Source of the DNA: Gallionella sp.
GTDB taxonomy: Bacteria > Pseudomonadota > Gammaproteobacteria > Burkholderiales > Gallionellaceae
Direction of reading: 5' to 3'
Length of the DNA: 64,000 bases
NCBI GenBank assembly: GCA_023259035.1
Contig: JAHFRA010000002.1
Span: 91,335-155,334, forward strand
The notes below the pieces were generated by a model. It did no database searches. It saw only the letters and a program-made list of their open reading frames with translations, and had not been told where the DNA came from. Below are positions 47,726 through 57,091 of this stretch, piece by piece. Each line of letters opens with the position of its first letter. Position 1 is the first letter of the stretch. The position numbers and the translations under genes were made by a program.

Positions 47726-49171
47726 CTAATTGCAAAAACCGGGCCTGATGTACGCCGTAGCACCAGATGCCGGTTCAATTTTTTGTGAGAAAAGCCCCTT
47801 GACAGAATGGGTCACAATTACGAGATGCTTGCCCGGTGGAACAGCTACTTTTAACGCCCCAACTATCTTGCCTTTATTGGCACCGTCTATATACAACAGT
47901 GCCTCGCTGGTACAGGTAACAGATACGTATGCACTGGCCTCATGCCCACTACCCCCACCATTAAAAAGGCCGGGGGGCGTTTTCTCTGTTGAATCCTGTG
48001 ATCTGGTCTCTGGTTTGGCCTCTGGTTTGTTCTCTGGCTTGGCCTCTGGTTTGCTCTCTGGTTTGGCCTCAGGCTTGGCCTCTGGTTTGGCATCCTGATG
48101 AACAGCCTTATCCTTTATGCTCTTGTTTTCATCTGCCATTTTTGCATTTGATTTCAACGCTGTTTTTAGTTTTGCTGGCGGAGACTTGACCGCTACCGTG
48201 TCTTTAGATTCTACCGGGGCGGAAACAGGAACAGCTCCCCCCCCATGAACTGCCGATGCCGATTGAACACCACTTACCACTTGTACCCCGGCAATAGTGG
48301 GCACCTCATGAACTGCCGATGCCGATTGAACCCCGCTTGCCCCTTGTGTCTCAGCAACAAGGGTATTGATGGCTGTTTCGTTACGGTGGGTCGATTTCAC
48401 GGCCAATCCGATAAACAACACCAATGTGATGCCTGCTGCGGCCAAATATAAAGCACGCTGCATGGGTTCCGCCTGCTTGAAACGGGTCATGAACCCATCA
48501 CTCGCGTTGCCCAGCTTAGCTGATGAACCATCCCAAGCCGCCTTGGTGCGCGCCAATATCTGCGCTGATAAACCTGTTTCCAGCCCTGCAGCCGGATTTT
48601 GGGATGCTATGGGCAGTATTGTCTTGTCACCCGGATAACCGATTGCATACACCTCGTGTTCCCGCACATGTTTATCGGTGCGCGAACCCTGGTAATGGAA
48701 TATTTCGGCATACTGCGGTGAAAGACGCGACACGGCATCATAGTAAGAGCGTGACACAAGAATTTGGCCGGCATCCGCAAAATCCATTACGCGTTGCGCG
48801 ACGTTGATACCATCGCCGACAATATTAGGTTGTCCATTGATGTCCCGCACCAGGCGAACCGGACCAAGATTAATCCCCACCCGCACCAGCAACGGTGGAT
48901 CGATATCCGGATCCTCGCTTAGCATGCTTTCGCGCAGGCTGAGCGCGGCTTTCAACGCATCTTCGACATCGCCGAGAAAATTGATTGCCGCTCCGTCGCC
49001 CGTATCGAGGATGATCCGGTCAGTTATCGGCACGCCACTGATGGCTGCGGAAAGATAACTGTTAAACCTGTCCTTCAGCGAAATTTGTCCGGCCACCGAC
49101 CTCTTGGAATATTCGGCAATATCCAAGAACAACACACTGCACATGATGGTTTTGTTACTGCGCTCTTCCAT
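47726..49171 (-). CDS. Class III nucleotide cyclase with PEGA-like C-terminus
   Basis: The 481-residue protein starts with a class III cyclase domain (about 8-185): metal-binding Asp in FLDIAEYSKR and in LDTGDGAAINF, and INVAQR near the transition-state residues. A transmembrane helix at about 237-257 is followed by a low-complexity linker containing a duplicated 21-residue unit and a KPEA repeat, and then a PEGA-like surface domain (about 415-475, LLYIDGANKG ... VAVPPGKHLVIV). The cyclase would be cytoplasmic and the PEGA part periplasmic. Product (cAMP or cGMP) cannot be decided. It probably works with the adjacent kinase. Confidence 0.87.
   Translation of the reverse strand: MEERSNKTIMCSVLFLDIAEYSKRSVAGQISLKDRFNSYLSAAISGVPITDRIILDTGDGAAINFLGDVEDALKAALSLRESMLSEDPDIDPPLLVRVGINLGPVRLVRDINGQPNIVGDGINVAQRVMDFADAGQILVSRSYYDAVSRLSPQYAEIFHYQGSRTDKHVREHEVYAIGYPGDKTILPIASQNPAAGLETGLSAQILARTKAAWDGSSAKLGNASDGFMTRFKQAEPMQRALYLAAAGITLVLFIGLAVKSTHRNETAINTLVAETQGASGVQSASAVHEVPTIAGVQVVSGVQSASAVHGGGAVPVSAPVESKDTVAVKSPPAKLKTALKSNAKMADENKSIKDKAVHQDAKPEAKPEAKPESKPEAKPENKPEAKPETRSQDSTEKTPPGLFNGGGSGHEASAYVSVTCTSEALLYIDGANKGKIVGALKVAVPPGKHLVIVTHSVKGLFSQKIEPASGATAYIRPGFCN
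48003..48091. repeat. 12-bp tandem repeat encoding KPEA units
   Basis: About seven units of GGTTTGGCCTCT-like sequence, encoding KPEAKPEAKPESKPEA-type residues 361-390 of the cyclase. Likely length-variable by slippage. Confidence 0.85.
48245..48370. repeat. Two 63-bp tandem units in the cyclase linker
   Basis: ATGAACTGCCGATGCCGATT recurs at 48245 and 48308, a period of 63 bp (21 codons), encoding SGVQSASAVH twice. The units differ in their middle, so the duplication is not recent. Confidence 0.75.
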
Positions 49172-49258
49172 TCAAATTTCCAGTAGCTTGCCCGTTATTT
49201 TCCAAAGACTCCAACCCGGATGATCGACCAGATACAGCCTTGCGGATTTTAATGATAA

Positions 49259-50239
49259 TCAGGGTTTTACACCAGTTTTACTTTTCCTGCCGCTTATCCG
49301 ATCAATACCCCGATCCGTTCCCGCTGCAGCAGCTGACCGGTGCACATTTTTTCCGGATTGCGCCCGACCAGCTTGGCGAAAAGCCTCCAGCGAGTCCTGC
49401 GGCGGGTCATCGCCGCCGGTAGTGAATCCTGCCCAATCCAGCACCTGCGCCACTTCACTTTCATTCAGTTCGGCTATCATGCCGCGCTTTAGCCGTGGCG
49501 GAAGACTGATTACACCAAAGCGCACGCGCATCAATCGGCTAACCGGCAGTCCAAGCGCCTCGAAAGTACGGCGCACCACACGATTGCGACCCTCCTTGAG
49601 TATCACTCGATACCAATGGTTGAAGCCTTCGCCGCCGTGATCCTCGAGTTTTTCAAACTTTACCAAGCCGTCTTCCAGTTCAACACCCTGCTTGAGCGCC
49701 TGATCCATTTGCGCTTCCGTCATGGCTCCTTGCACGCGCACCGCGTATTCGCGTTCAACTTCAAAACGCGGATGCATCAGGCGGTTCGCCAACTCGCCGG
49801 AGGTAGTAAAAATCAGCAAGCCGCTGGTATTAAAATCCAACCGCCCGATGGCGATCCATTTTTGTCCTCGCACCTTGGGCAATTTATCAAACACACTGGC
49901 GCGTTTCTCGGGGTCATCACGACTGACGATTTCACCTTCCGGTTTGTGGTAAAGCAGCACACGTGCAGCGTCATTTTTTTCTCCGACACGTATGGTGCGC
50001 CGCTCAGCCTTCACCAGGTCGCCTTCCACCACGCGCATCCCCAAGCTGGCCGGTTCGCCGTTCACGCTGACGCGTCCGGCAGCGATCCATTCTTCCATCG
50101 TGCGGCGCGAACCGAAACCAGCTTGTGCCAACACCTTCTGCAGTTTTTCGCCGTGCGGCTTTTCGTCAGGCAGTTTTTCATCTGCAAGGGTCTCACGAGC
50201 CAGAGCCTCGTGAGAAAGTGCTCTGATATTCTTCTTCAT
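49259..50239 (-). CDS. rluB: 23S rRNA pseudouridine synthase, RsuA/RluB family
   Basis: The 326-residue enzyme has an N-terminal S4 RNA-binding domain ([21 protein letters not shown]) and the catalytic Asp in [12 protein letters not shown]. It modifies 23S rRNA; the RluB subgroup is preferred from its length and C-terminal basic tail. A 30-residue acidic/basic N-terminal extension contains a [14 protein letters not shown] stretch. It overlaps recR by 4 bp (ATGA). Confidence 0.92.
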   Translation of the reverse strand: MKKNIRALSHEALARETLADEKLPDEKPHGEKLQKVLAQAGFGSRRTMEEWIAAGRVSVNGEPASLGMRVVEGDLVKAERRTIRVGEKNDAARVLLYHKPEGEIVSRDDPEKRASVFDKLPKVRGQKWIAIGRLDFNTSGLLIFTTSGELANRLMHPRFEVEREYAVRVQGAMTEAQMDQALKQGVELEDGLVKFEKLEDHGGEGFNHWYRVILKEGRNRVVRRTFEALGLPVSRLMRVRFGVISLPPRLKRGMIAELNESEVAQVLDWAGFTTGGDDPPQDSLEAFRQAGRAQSGKNVHRSAAAAGTDRGIDRISGRKSKTGVKP

Positions 50240-50850
50240 GCTATTACCTCGCGCCGCTCTAGCACGGCTTGCGCCAAGGTACCGCTATCAACCTGATCCA
50301 ACTCGCCACCAACCGGCAAGCCGCGCGCGATGCGAGACACTTTGACATTCTGCGATTGCAGCAAGGTTGCCAGATAGTGCGCCGTCGCATCACCTTCCAC
50401 GGTAAAATTGGTCGCCAGAATCACCTCACAGGGATGTTCCTGAACACGCCTGACAAGGCGCTCAAGATTCAGCTCTTTCGCGCCGACACCATCCAGCGGC
50501 GAAAGTCGCCCCATCAACACGAAGTACTTGCCGCGATAGCACTGCGTTTGCTCCATCATCAGCAAATCGGCTGGCATTTCGACCACGCACAGCAAATTCG
50601 CATCACGCTTGGCCGATGCGCACAACGCACATACCTCATGTTCGGAAAAATTATTACATTCTGAACAATGTCTGACATCTGTTGCGGCGCGCTCCAAAGC
50701 TTGTGCCAGATAAAAAGCCCCGGCGCGGTCACGCTGTAATAAGTGATATGCCATGCGTTGTGCGGATTTTGGCCCGACACCAGGCAAACAACGGAGTGCC
50801 GTAATCAGCGTTTCCAGATGTGAGTGCATCGCCGCAGGGGAAGAATTCAT
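50236..50850 (-). CDS. recR: Recombination protein RecR
   Basis: The 204-residue protein has the helix-hairpin-helix [17 protein letters not shown], a zinc finger ([16 protein letters not shown]) and a Toprim domain ([15 protein letters not shown] onward). It works with RecF/RecO in gap repair. Its ATG overlaps the ybaB stop by one base; an ATG seven codons inside is an alternative start. Order dnaX-ybaB-recR is conserved. Confidence 0.96.
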   Translation of the reverse strand: MNSSPAAMHSHLETLITALRCLPGVGPKSAQRMAYHLLQRDRAGAFYLAQALERAATDVRHCSECNNFSEHEVCALCASAKRDANLLCVVEMPADLLMMEQTQCYRGKYFVLMGRLSPLDGVGAKELNLERLVRRVQEHPCEVILATNFTVEGDATAHYLATLLQSQNVKVSRIARGLPVGGELDQVDSGTLAQAVLERREVIA

Positions 50851-51176
50851 CAGAATGGCAGCTTCACCCCGGGCGGCAAACCCATACCAGCGGTGAAACC
50901 GCTCATGCGCTGCTGCGAGGTCGCTTCCGCTTTCTTCATCGCGTCGTTGAGCGCCAGCACAAGCAAGTCTTCCAGCATCTCTTTGTCGTCGGACAGCACA
51001 CTGTCATCCAGCGACACGCGACGCACTTCATGAGCGCAAGTCATTGTCACCTTGACCATACCGGAACCGGCCTGGCCTTCCACTTCCACGGTCGCCAATT
51101 CGGCCTGCGCCTTCTGCATGTTGTGCTGCATTTGCTGCGCTTGCTTCATCAATCCGCCCAATCCGCCCTTCATCAT
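50850..51176 (-). CDS. ybaB: YbaB/EbfC nucleoid-associated protein
   Basis: A 108-residue protein with the family core [15 protein letters not shown] and the [18 protein letters not shown] strand pattern. Members bind DNA as dimers. AGGAGG lies upstream of the ATG. It is 18 bp downstream of dnaX and translationally coupled to recR. Confidence 0.95.
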   Translation of the reverse strand: MMKGGLGGLMKQAQQMQHNMQKAQAELATVEVEGQAGSGMVKVTMTCAHEVRRVSLDDSVLSDDKEMLEDLLVLALNDAMKKAEATSQQRMSGFTAGMGLPPGVKLPF

Positions 51177-51194
51177 TTTTTCATCCTCCTGAAT

Positions 51195-52832
51195 TTAGTG
51201 AGACAAGCTCTTAATCGATTCCGTAATCAGATTTGCATCCAGTTCTGCCTGGGCCTCGCGCACAAAACCATCCTGTATGATCGAATCGCTCGCCTGCTGC
51301 TGTTTGAGTTGTTTGGCCTGTTGTTCCACCACCGCAGGCGTTGCCGTTTCAGTTTCGCCCAACACGATATTCAGCTTGACCGGCCTGGCGAAATAATCGC
51401 TCAGCGCCGCCTGTAATTTGTCGGTTGCCGCTCTGGTTTGCAAATGCTTATGTTGTTGCGACAGGCGCAAGGTTATCTGGCTGTCCGAGAAGCTTCCCAG
51501 CACACAATGCTTTGCCAGTTGCTGCACCATACTTTGTAAATTTAATTGCTGCAACAATGTACCCCAGTCCGGCTGACTGCCTGACATGGTCTCGCTATTT
51601 GCAGCACGGCTGCTTGAGATGCGGCCAGTTAAAGCAGGTTCCTCTGAAACATCTACGTGCTTGCTTGCCGGCACATTTTTTCCGGCTGGCGCAACAGGTT
51701 GCGCGGCAACCACTGGAGCAACCAATGCCGTCCGCGATATGGCCTTGGCGGGCGCAAAGGCCAACATGCGCAACAGCGTCATGGTAAAACCGGCATATTC
51801 ATCTGGAGCCAAATCAATTTCGTCACGCCCGTGGATAGCGATCTGGTAAAACAATTGCGTGTCTTCCGGCGTAAACGCTTGCGCCAATTCCAGTAACCGC
51901 GCTCGCTCCGGTTCGTCGTCGGCAATTGCCTGCGGCACGGTCTGGGCCAGCGCAATACGATACAACAATGTCGCCAGCTCCTGCAAAGCCGCATCAAACG
52001 CCACGCTGCGTGCGGCCATATGATCGGCAATCTCGAGCAGCTTGACACCATTCCGCTCCTGCAATGCCACCAGCAAATCGAACAAGTAACCCTGGTCTAT
52101 CGCACCCAGCATGGTACGCACCACCGCTTCTTCCACTTTGCCGGCAGAGAAAGCAATCGCCTGATCCATCAGGCTCAATGCGTCGCGCATACTGCCCTGC
52201 GCGGCTCGCGCAATCAGATTGACTGCCGCAAACTCAAAGGGAATCTGCTCCTGCTCCAGCACATACTGCAAGCGGGACGCAATCAAGGCGGGCGGCAATT
52301 GCTTCAGATTGAATTGCAGGCAACGCGACAATACCGTGACCGGAATTTTTTGCGGATCGGTGGTGGCGAGAATAAACTTTACGTGTCCCGGCGGTTCTTC
52401 CAGCGTCTTCAACATTGCGTTAAAGGCCGACTTGGACAGCATATGCACCTCGTCGATGATATACACCTTGAAGCGTCCGCTGGTCGGCGCGTACAGCGCG
52501 CTTTCGAGCAATTCGCGCATGTTGTCGACCTGCGTGTTGGATGCGGCATCCAGCTCGATCAGATCGATGAATCGCCCGCTGTCGATCTCCTTGCAAGCGC
52601 TGCATTCCCCGCAAGGCGTGGCGGTAACACCTGAAACGCAATTCAGCGACTTGGCGAAAATACGCGCGATGGTTGTCTTGCCCACACCGCGGGTGCCGGT
52701 AAACAGATAGGCATGGTGCAACCGGTTTTGGGTGAGCGCATTGCTGAGAGCCTTGACGACATGCTCCTGTCCCGCCAATTGCGCGAAAACTTTAGGACGC
52801 CATTTGCGCGCAAGGACCGTTGTGACTGACAA
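51195..52832 (-). CDS. dnaX: DNA polymerase III subunit gamma/tau
   Basis: The 545-residue clamp loader subunit has LARKWRPKVFAQLAGQEHVV, Walker A in GTRGVGKTT, a four-Cys zinc module (CGECSACKEI region) and the DEVHMLSK box. The C-terminal part (about 440-545) is the tau region that binds the polymerase and helicase. The start is a TTG (52832) without a clear ribosome-binding site; no better start fits the conserved N-terminus. I did not find an obvious slippage site. Confidence 0.95.
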   Translation of the reverse strand: MSVTTVLARKWRPKVFAQLAGQEHVVKALSNALTQNRLHHAYLFTGTRGVGKTTIARIFAKSLNCVSGVTATPCGECSACKEIDSGRFIDLIELDAASNTQVDNMRELLESALYAPTSGRFKVYIIDEVHMLSKSAFNAMLKTLEEPPGHVKFILATTDPQKIPVTVLSRCLQFNLKQLPPALIASRLQYVLEQEQIPFEFAAVNLIARAAQGSMRDALSLMDQAIAFSAGKVEEAVVRTMLGAIDQGYLFDLLVALQERNGVKLLEIADHMAARSVAFDAALQELATLLYRIALAQTVPQAIADDEPERARLLELAQAFTPEDTQLFYQIAIHGRDEIDLAPDEYAGFTMTLLRMLAFAPAKAISRTALVAPVVAAQPVAPAGKNVPASKHVDVSEEPALTGRISSSRAANSETMSGSQPDWGTLLQQLNLQSMVQQLAKHCVLGSFSDSQITLRLSQQHKHLQTRAATDKLQAALSDYFARPVKLNIVLGETETATPAVVEQQAKQLKQQQASDSIIQDGFVREAQAELDANLITESIKSLSH

Positions 52833-52843
52833 GTTACACCACG

Positions 52844-53374
52844 TTATAAATAATAGGAAAAACGGACTTGATTGAAATTAATGCCTTGATTCGGTTTCTT
52901 GATGCCGCAGTTGGAAAGATGCTGAAAACGATAGCCCAAATCGAATTTCTGATGTGCGCCAAAACGCACACCAAAACCGACATGGTCACCGAACTGGAAT
53001 GCACTACCAAACTTGCGATTAGCATAAACAAAAGCCGGTGAAATCATGTGGTAACCAATTGCTCCCTCAACGTAGGGTGCGAATCCAGAGGGATTCTTCT
53101 GCTGGAAACGAAACACCGGCGTAATACCCACATCCGCAACGGTCTGGTTGTTGCCGACCGCACTATGCCCGCGCCAACGGCCCAGCGATGCCTCCCAGAA
53201 ACCGGCCACCAGCCAATCTCCGCCGGTAAACCATTGTTTATCCCAGTTCCAGGCAGCACCAACGCGCGCCATATCCGTTGCGTCACCGTTGCCATATTCA
53301 ACGGACACGACGTCCATAGCGGAAACGCCACCACTGAAGAGCAGCGTGCTAATCAGCAAACCGATTTTTTTCAT
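52844..53374 (-). CDS. pagL: PagL-like lipid A 3-O-deacylase (acyloxyacyl hydrolase)
   Basis: The ATG at 53374 follows GAGAGG. The 176-residue outer-membrane protein has a signal peptide (cleavage near GGVSA) and an eight-strand barrel pattern. The C-terminal motif FQHLSNCGIKKPNQGIN carries the catalytic His and Ser of PagL and ends in an aromatic residue-rich strand (FSYYL). It would trim an acyl chain from lipid A. It lies between ffs and dnaX, which are usually adjacent, so it may be an insertion. Confidence 0.88.
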   Translation of the reverse strand: MKKIGLLISTLLFSGGVSAMDVVSVEYGNGDATDMARVGAAWNWDKQWFTGGDWLVAGFWEASLGRWRGHSAVGNNQTVADVGITPVFRFQQKNPSGFAPYVEGAIGYHMISPAFVYANRKFGSAFQFGDHVGFGVRFGAHQKFDLGYRFQHLSNCGIKKPNQGINFNQVRFSYYL

Positions 53375-53401
53375 CACCCTCTCCATGGTTCTACAATAGG
53401 A

Positions 53402-53495
53402 GGCGAGCCTTACCCCGGCACTTGCAGTAACCAGCATGGCTGCTTCCTTCCGGACCTGACCAGGTTCACTGACCTGCAATGCGGGGAGACCCGCC
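53402..53495 (-). ncRNA. ffs: Signal recognition particle 4.5S RNA
   Basis: On the minus strand the conserved domain IV core CAGGTCCGGAAGGAAGCAGC is present, with the flanking helix GGCGGGTCTCCCC at the 5' end pairing with GGGGTAAGGCTCGCC at the 3' end. It forms the SRP with Ffh. It ends 28 bp before the pagL start. End points are approximate. Confidence 0.95.
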
Positions 53496-53852
53496 AATCC
53501 GTTACATGTCGCACGCACCGGGAACGCCGATGCGTTTGCGCCATTCTGCCGGACAGGTTTCACGCAGCAAACACTCTTTGGTATTCACCGCCACCGTTAC
53601 CGACAAATTTTCAACTATGAACTCGTAACTTGCCCATGTCCCAAGCGTAAAATGCGTCACCTTCAGCCTTCACGGCTGGACACTGGAGACCGCACCGTCC
53701 ATGGTAATCAATGCGCTTCACCGTATTTCTTGATCGTTACTGCCACGCTATACCTCTTGCCAACCACAGTTGTTCGACCCCATCCATGTGTGTCGCGCAG
53801 CCGCTCACACAGATGCAATCATCACATTGCACACCGGATCAATATATCCAGC
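53496..53852. other. Intergenic region upstream of ffs
   Basis: About 357 bp with no recognisable gene. It must hold the ffs promoter on the minus strand. A frame on the plus strand from 53652 runs into the membrane-protein gene, but its first 67 codons look non-coding. Confidence 0.5.
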
Positions 53853-54491
53853 ATGATAGATGAAGCGGTTAGCAAAATCCATGTCGTGCGGCAATTTTTC
53901 ACTTTGAATATTGAAAAAACAATCTGGCGGAGCACGCAGTCACCACCTGGTTTGTCTCAGCCTTTCACCTGCCAACAGGAAAATTCACTGGGGGTTTCGC
54001 GCATTCTAACGCACGAGTCCCAACACACCAACCGAAAGCTCCCAGTTTGGTGGGCATTTCCAGTAGTTCTCATAATCGCCCTTGTGATTTCATGCGCACC
54101 CGGTGTCTCATCAGTTATCGGATATTGGCCACCAGTAAACTTCATCCCGGATGTTTACCGGATTGGCAGCGTGTGTGCACTGGGTAGCCCATACGGAATG
54201 GCCGCATTAGTTATTATCGCGTTACTCGGCGGCTGGATTCTCGTCGGCCTTTTCTTTGTCGCGGATGCAGGGACATTCCATGGGACGCGTGATCTTCAAG
54301 ATACAGCCAAACAGGTGCAACGAGCGAGTTCTTATTTGCTCCGCCAACCTAGAGAGTATGCAAAATACTGCAAGTCCGCATCAATCGAACAAAAAGCTGC
54401 TAACGATGTTCAACCATCGGTTCAGTTGGATGGAATGATGACACTAGCAGTAATCGCGATTACTTGCTTTGCAGTATTTGCATTCCCTTGA
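53853..54491 (+). CDS. Hypothetical membrane protein
   Basis: I do not recognise this gene. From the ATG at 53853 it encodes 213 residues with hydrophobic segments at about 65-88, 105-130 and a C-terminal one (MMTLAVIAITCFAVFAFP). There is no good ribosome-binding site, and the frame is open for 67 codons upstream, so the start is uncertain. It is convergent with ctpA and overlaps its end by 32 bp. Nothing in the context suggests a role. Confidence 0.45.
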   Translation: MIDEAVSKIHVVRQFFTLNIEKTIWRSTQSPPGLSQPFTCQQENSLGVSRILTHESQHTNRKLPVWWAFPVVLIIALVISCAPGVSSVIGYWPPVNFIPDVYRIGSVCALGSPYGMAALVIIALLGGWILVGLFFVADAGTFHGTRDLQDTAKQVQRASSYLLRQPREYAKYCKSASIEQKAANDVQPSVQLDGMMTLAVIAITCFAVFAFP

Positions 54492-55854
54492 GAAGATTCA
54501 ATGCCTGATTTAACTGGTAGTCGTTTTTGGCGCCAAATTCAGTGGAATTGGGTTTTGTGGCCTCTCCTTTGGTGGCAGGTGAAGGAGTCGTGTTCTTGTC
54601 AGCAGTGTCTGGCTTTTCGTCCGATGATCTGTTATTGGTCAAGTGCTTGTTCAGATCAGCTTCGCGCAAGTGGAACGCGCTGTCCTGTCCTGCGGTGGCA
54701 GGATCTTCCACTAATATGTCGGGCACGATGCCTTTGGCCTGAATGGAACGCCCGCCCGGTGTGTAATAACGTGCCGTGGTGAGTTTGATTGCGGTGTTGT
54801 TGCCCAATGGCAAGACGGTTTGCACCGAGCCCTTGCCGAAAGTTTGCGTGCCCATGATGACCGCACGTTTGTGATCTTGCAGTGCGCCGGCAACAATTTC
54901 TGAAGCAGATGCCGAACCGCCATTCACCAGCACAACCAGCGGAACGCTCTTGATGGAATCCGGCAGTTTTTTGAGGTAGTCCTCTTTTCCGCTGCTACGC
55001 AGATAGTTCTCCGGGGTGGCGGTCAAGCGCATCTTGGCGTCCTCGGTGCGACCCTCAGTGTAAACAACAAGAGCATCCTTGGACAAAAAGGTGGCAGATA
55101 CACCCACCGCACCGGTTAGCAAGCCACCGGGATCATTGCGCAAGTCGAGTACCAGACCTTTTAGCGCTCCCTGGTTCTGTTTGACGATATTCTCGAGAGC
55201 TGTCGCAAGATTCTCGCCGGTATGTTCCTGGAATTGGGTAATACGCACAAATGCATAGCCAGGTTCAACCAGTTTTGATTTAACGCTTTGTACCTTGATG
55301 ATCGCACGTGCCAGCGTGAAAGTGAGTGGTTTCGGCTCGTCCTTGCGGATGATTGTCAGCACAATTTTACTACCCGGTTTGCCGCGCATACGTTTTACCG
55401 CATCATTCAACGTCAATCCTTTAACCAAGGTGTCATCCAATTTGATGATCAGGTCTCCACTCTTGATGCCGGCGTGATAGGCAGGAGTATCTTCGATAGG
55501 GGAAATCACTTTTACCAACCCGTCTTCCATGCCGACTTCGATACCCAGCCCGCCAAATTCACCTTGCGTGCCGACTTGCAGCTCCTTGAATGATTCCGTG
55601 TCGAGATATGCGGAGTGTGGATCGAGGCCGTTCAACATGCCGTTGATGGCTTCGGTAATCAGTTTTTTATCGGTGACGGGTTCGACGTAGTCGCTCTTGA
55701 TGCGGCCGAACACTTCGGAAAAAGCACGCAACTCCTCGACGGGCAATGAAGTCGCAAGGGTTTCTTTTTCGGCTACAGCGGCGAAATGCAGGCTAAGTGA
55801 TACCCCAGCCACCAGACCTAAACTGACCAGACCGATTTTTTCCAGAAGACGCAT
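54460..55854 (-). CDS. ctpA: Carboxy-terminal processing protease CtpA (S41 family)
   Basis: The 464-residue protease has an N-terminal signal/anchor (about 5-27), a PDZ domain (about 95-180) and the S41 catalytic core with Ser in NGGSASASEIVAGAL and Lys in TFGKGSVQ. It acts in the periplasm on murein enzymes and other envelope proteins. The C-terminal tail (about 395-440) is Asp/Thr/Lys-rich and low in complexity. It lies 13 bp after envC, and gpmI-envC-ctpA is a common order. Confidence 0.96.
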   Translation of the reverse strand: MRLLEKIGLVSLGLVAGVSLSLHFAAVAEKETLATSLPVEELRAFSEVFGRIKSDYVEPVTDKKLITEAINGMLNGLDPHSAYLDTESFKELQVGTQGEFGGLGIEVGMEDGLVKVISPIEDTPAYHAGIKSGDLIIKLDDTLVKGLTLNDAVKRMRGKPGSKIVLTIIRKDEPKPLTFTLARAIIKVQSVKSKLVEPGYAFVRITQFQEHTGENLATALENIVKQNQGALKGLVLDLRNDPGGLLTGAVGVSATFLSKDALVVYTEGRTEDAKMRLTATPENYLRSSGKEDYLKKLPDSIKSVPLVVLVNGGSASASEIVAGALQDHKRAVIMGTQTFGKGSVQTVLPLGNNTAIKLTTARYYTPGGRSIQAKGIVPDILVEDPATAGQDSAFHLREADLNKHLTNNRSSDEKPDTADKNTTPSPATKGEATKPNSTEFGAKNDYQLNQALNLLKGMQILQSK

Positions 55855-55867
55855 AATTTCCTCAGTG

Positions 55868-57091
55868 TTATTTAATAGCCAGCCATTTCATGGGGTCGAG
55901 CGGTTTGCTCTCGTGGCGCAGTTCGAAGTATAAACCGGAATCCTCGTTGCCGCCGCTATTACCAACAATTGCTATGGTATCGCCACCGCGTAGCATATCT
56001 CCCACCTGCTTGTAGAGTGTTTCGTTATTACCGTAGAGGCTCATATAGCCTCTGCCATGATCGACAATCAGCAGATTACCAAAACCACGCAGCCAATCCG
56101 CGAATACCACCCGCCCCGCAGCCACCGCTTTGACAGCTTGGCCGGCAGAAGTTCTCAGGAATAGGCCTTTCCACAGAACCGTGCTATCGGCTCGCTGCAC
56201 ACCAAACTGATTGGTTACCTCACCCTTTACCGGCAACGCCAGCTTGCCTTTGAGTTGGTCAAACGGGCTACCGTCAAAACTGTTATCCGGCAAATTGTCA
56301 TTGCGGAACAAAGATTTTGATTTTGGCTGGGCGAGCATTTTTGTGAGCTTCTCGACCAACTGTGCGAGGCGGTTCTCATCGCGTTGCAACCGGTTGATCT
56401 CGCGGCGTTGTTGACGCAGTTGCTGTGAAATATGGCCTAAAAGCTGTTGCCGAGCGTGCTGCTCCTTCTCCAGTGTTTTCTTCTGCACTGATTGTTCCGT
56501 GCGCAACTGGTCAAGCTCGCTGCGTTGCGTTCGAATTGCTGTGTCGGCAGAGTTGAGCGCAGCGAGGTTGCCGTGCAAGTTTGAGAGCAATGCTGCGCGG
56601 TTGCGGACAATATAACGGTAATACTGTAGATTGCGCGAGATACTATTCGGGTCTTGACTGCTCAGCAATAGCTTCAGATATTCTTGTTTTCCGCCGAGAT
56701 ATTGCTGGTAAAGCAACTTGCCCAATAGGGCTTGCTGGCTGATCATGTTTTTGTTCAATTGCCGCTGCTGTGTCTGAAGGCTGTTAAGTTTCTTATCCGC
56801 CATGTGTAGCTGAGCAGATATCTCGGCAAGTTTGCGGTTGCTGTCGCTGATCGCCCGTTCCGATTCGCGCAGCGCATCGGCAGCCTCAGATTTCGATTCG
56901 CTGGTCTTATCCATCTCGCGCTGCATCGCGGCGATGCGCTCGCGCAGGTTTTCCAACTCGTCCTGTTGGCTGGCGCTACAGATGACAGAGGACAGAAGAC
57001 AGAAGACAGATAAAGACCAAACCGCTCCGTGGCGCAGCCACACAATAATCTGTCTTCTGTCCCCTGTCTTCTGTCCTCTGTTTCCTGTCAT
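55868..57091 (-). CDS. envC: Murein hydrolase activator EnvC with repeat-derived N-terminus
   Basis: The 407-residue protein has a long coiled coil (about 45-260) and a C-terminal LytM/M23 domain (about 290-405). The usual zinc-ligand residues are lost (FLRTSAGQAV in place of the first His motif), as in EnvC proteins that activate amidases during cell division. The first 40 residues are unusual: TGNRGQKTGDRRQ and LSVFCLLSSVICSAS are translations of a GACAGAR inverted repeat, so the signal peptide itself is built from repeat DNA. The start overlaps the gpmI stop by 4 bp (ATGA). Confidence 0.93.
   Translation of the reverse strand: MTGNRGQKTGDRRQIIVWLRHGAVWSLSVFCLLSSVICSASQQDELENLRERIAAMQREMDKTSESKSEAADALRESERAISDSNRKLAEISAQLHMADKKLNSLQTQQRQLNKNMISQQALLGKLLYQQYLGGKQEYLKLLLSSQDPNSISRNLQYYRYIVRNRAALLSNLHGNLAALNSADTAIRTQRSELDQLRTEQSVQKKTLEKEQHARQQLLGHISQQLRQQRREINRLQRDENRLAQLVEKLTKMLAQPKSKSLFRNDNLPDNSFDGSPFDQLKGKLALPVKGEVTNQFGVQRADSTVLWKGLFLRTSAGQAVKAVAAGRVVFADWLRGFGNLLIVDHGRGYMSLYGNNETLYKQVGDMLRGGDTIAIVGNSGGNEDSGLYFELRHESKPLDPMKWLAIK
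56978..57091. repeat. GACAGAR-type inverted repeat forming the envC 5' end
   Basis: Left arm 56978-57011 and right arm 57048-57091 consist of the 7-mers GACAGAG/GACAGAA in opposite orientation; the arms pair over about 27 bp, differing by one 7-mer. The centre contains GTGGCGCAGCCAC. Related structure: 44271-44392. Confidence 0.85.

Noticed and set aside
48003..48091. Regularly spaced repeats that could suggest a CRISPR array
   Set aside because: The 12-bp units are contiguous, in frame and encode KPEA; there are no spacers. The GACAGAR tracts also lack spacers.
53375..53563. An N-terminal extension of the PagL-like protein
   Set aside because: The open frame continues upstream, but it runs through the 4.5S RNA gene; the signal peptide and ribosome-binding site place the start at 53374.
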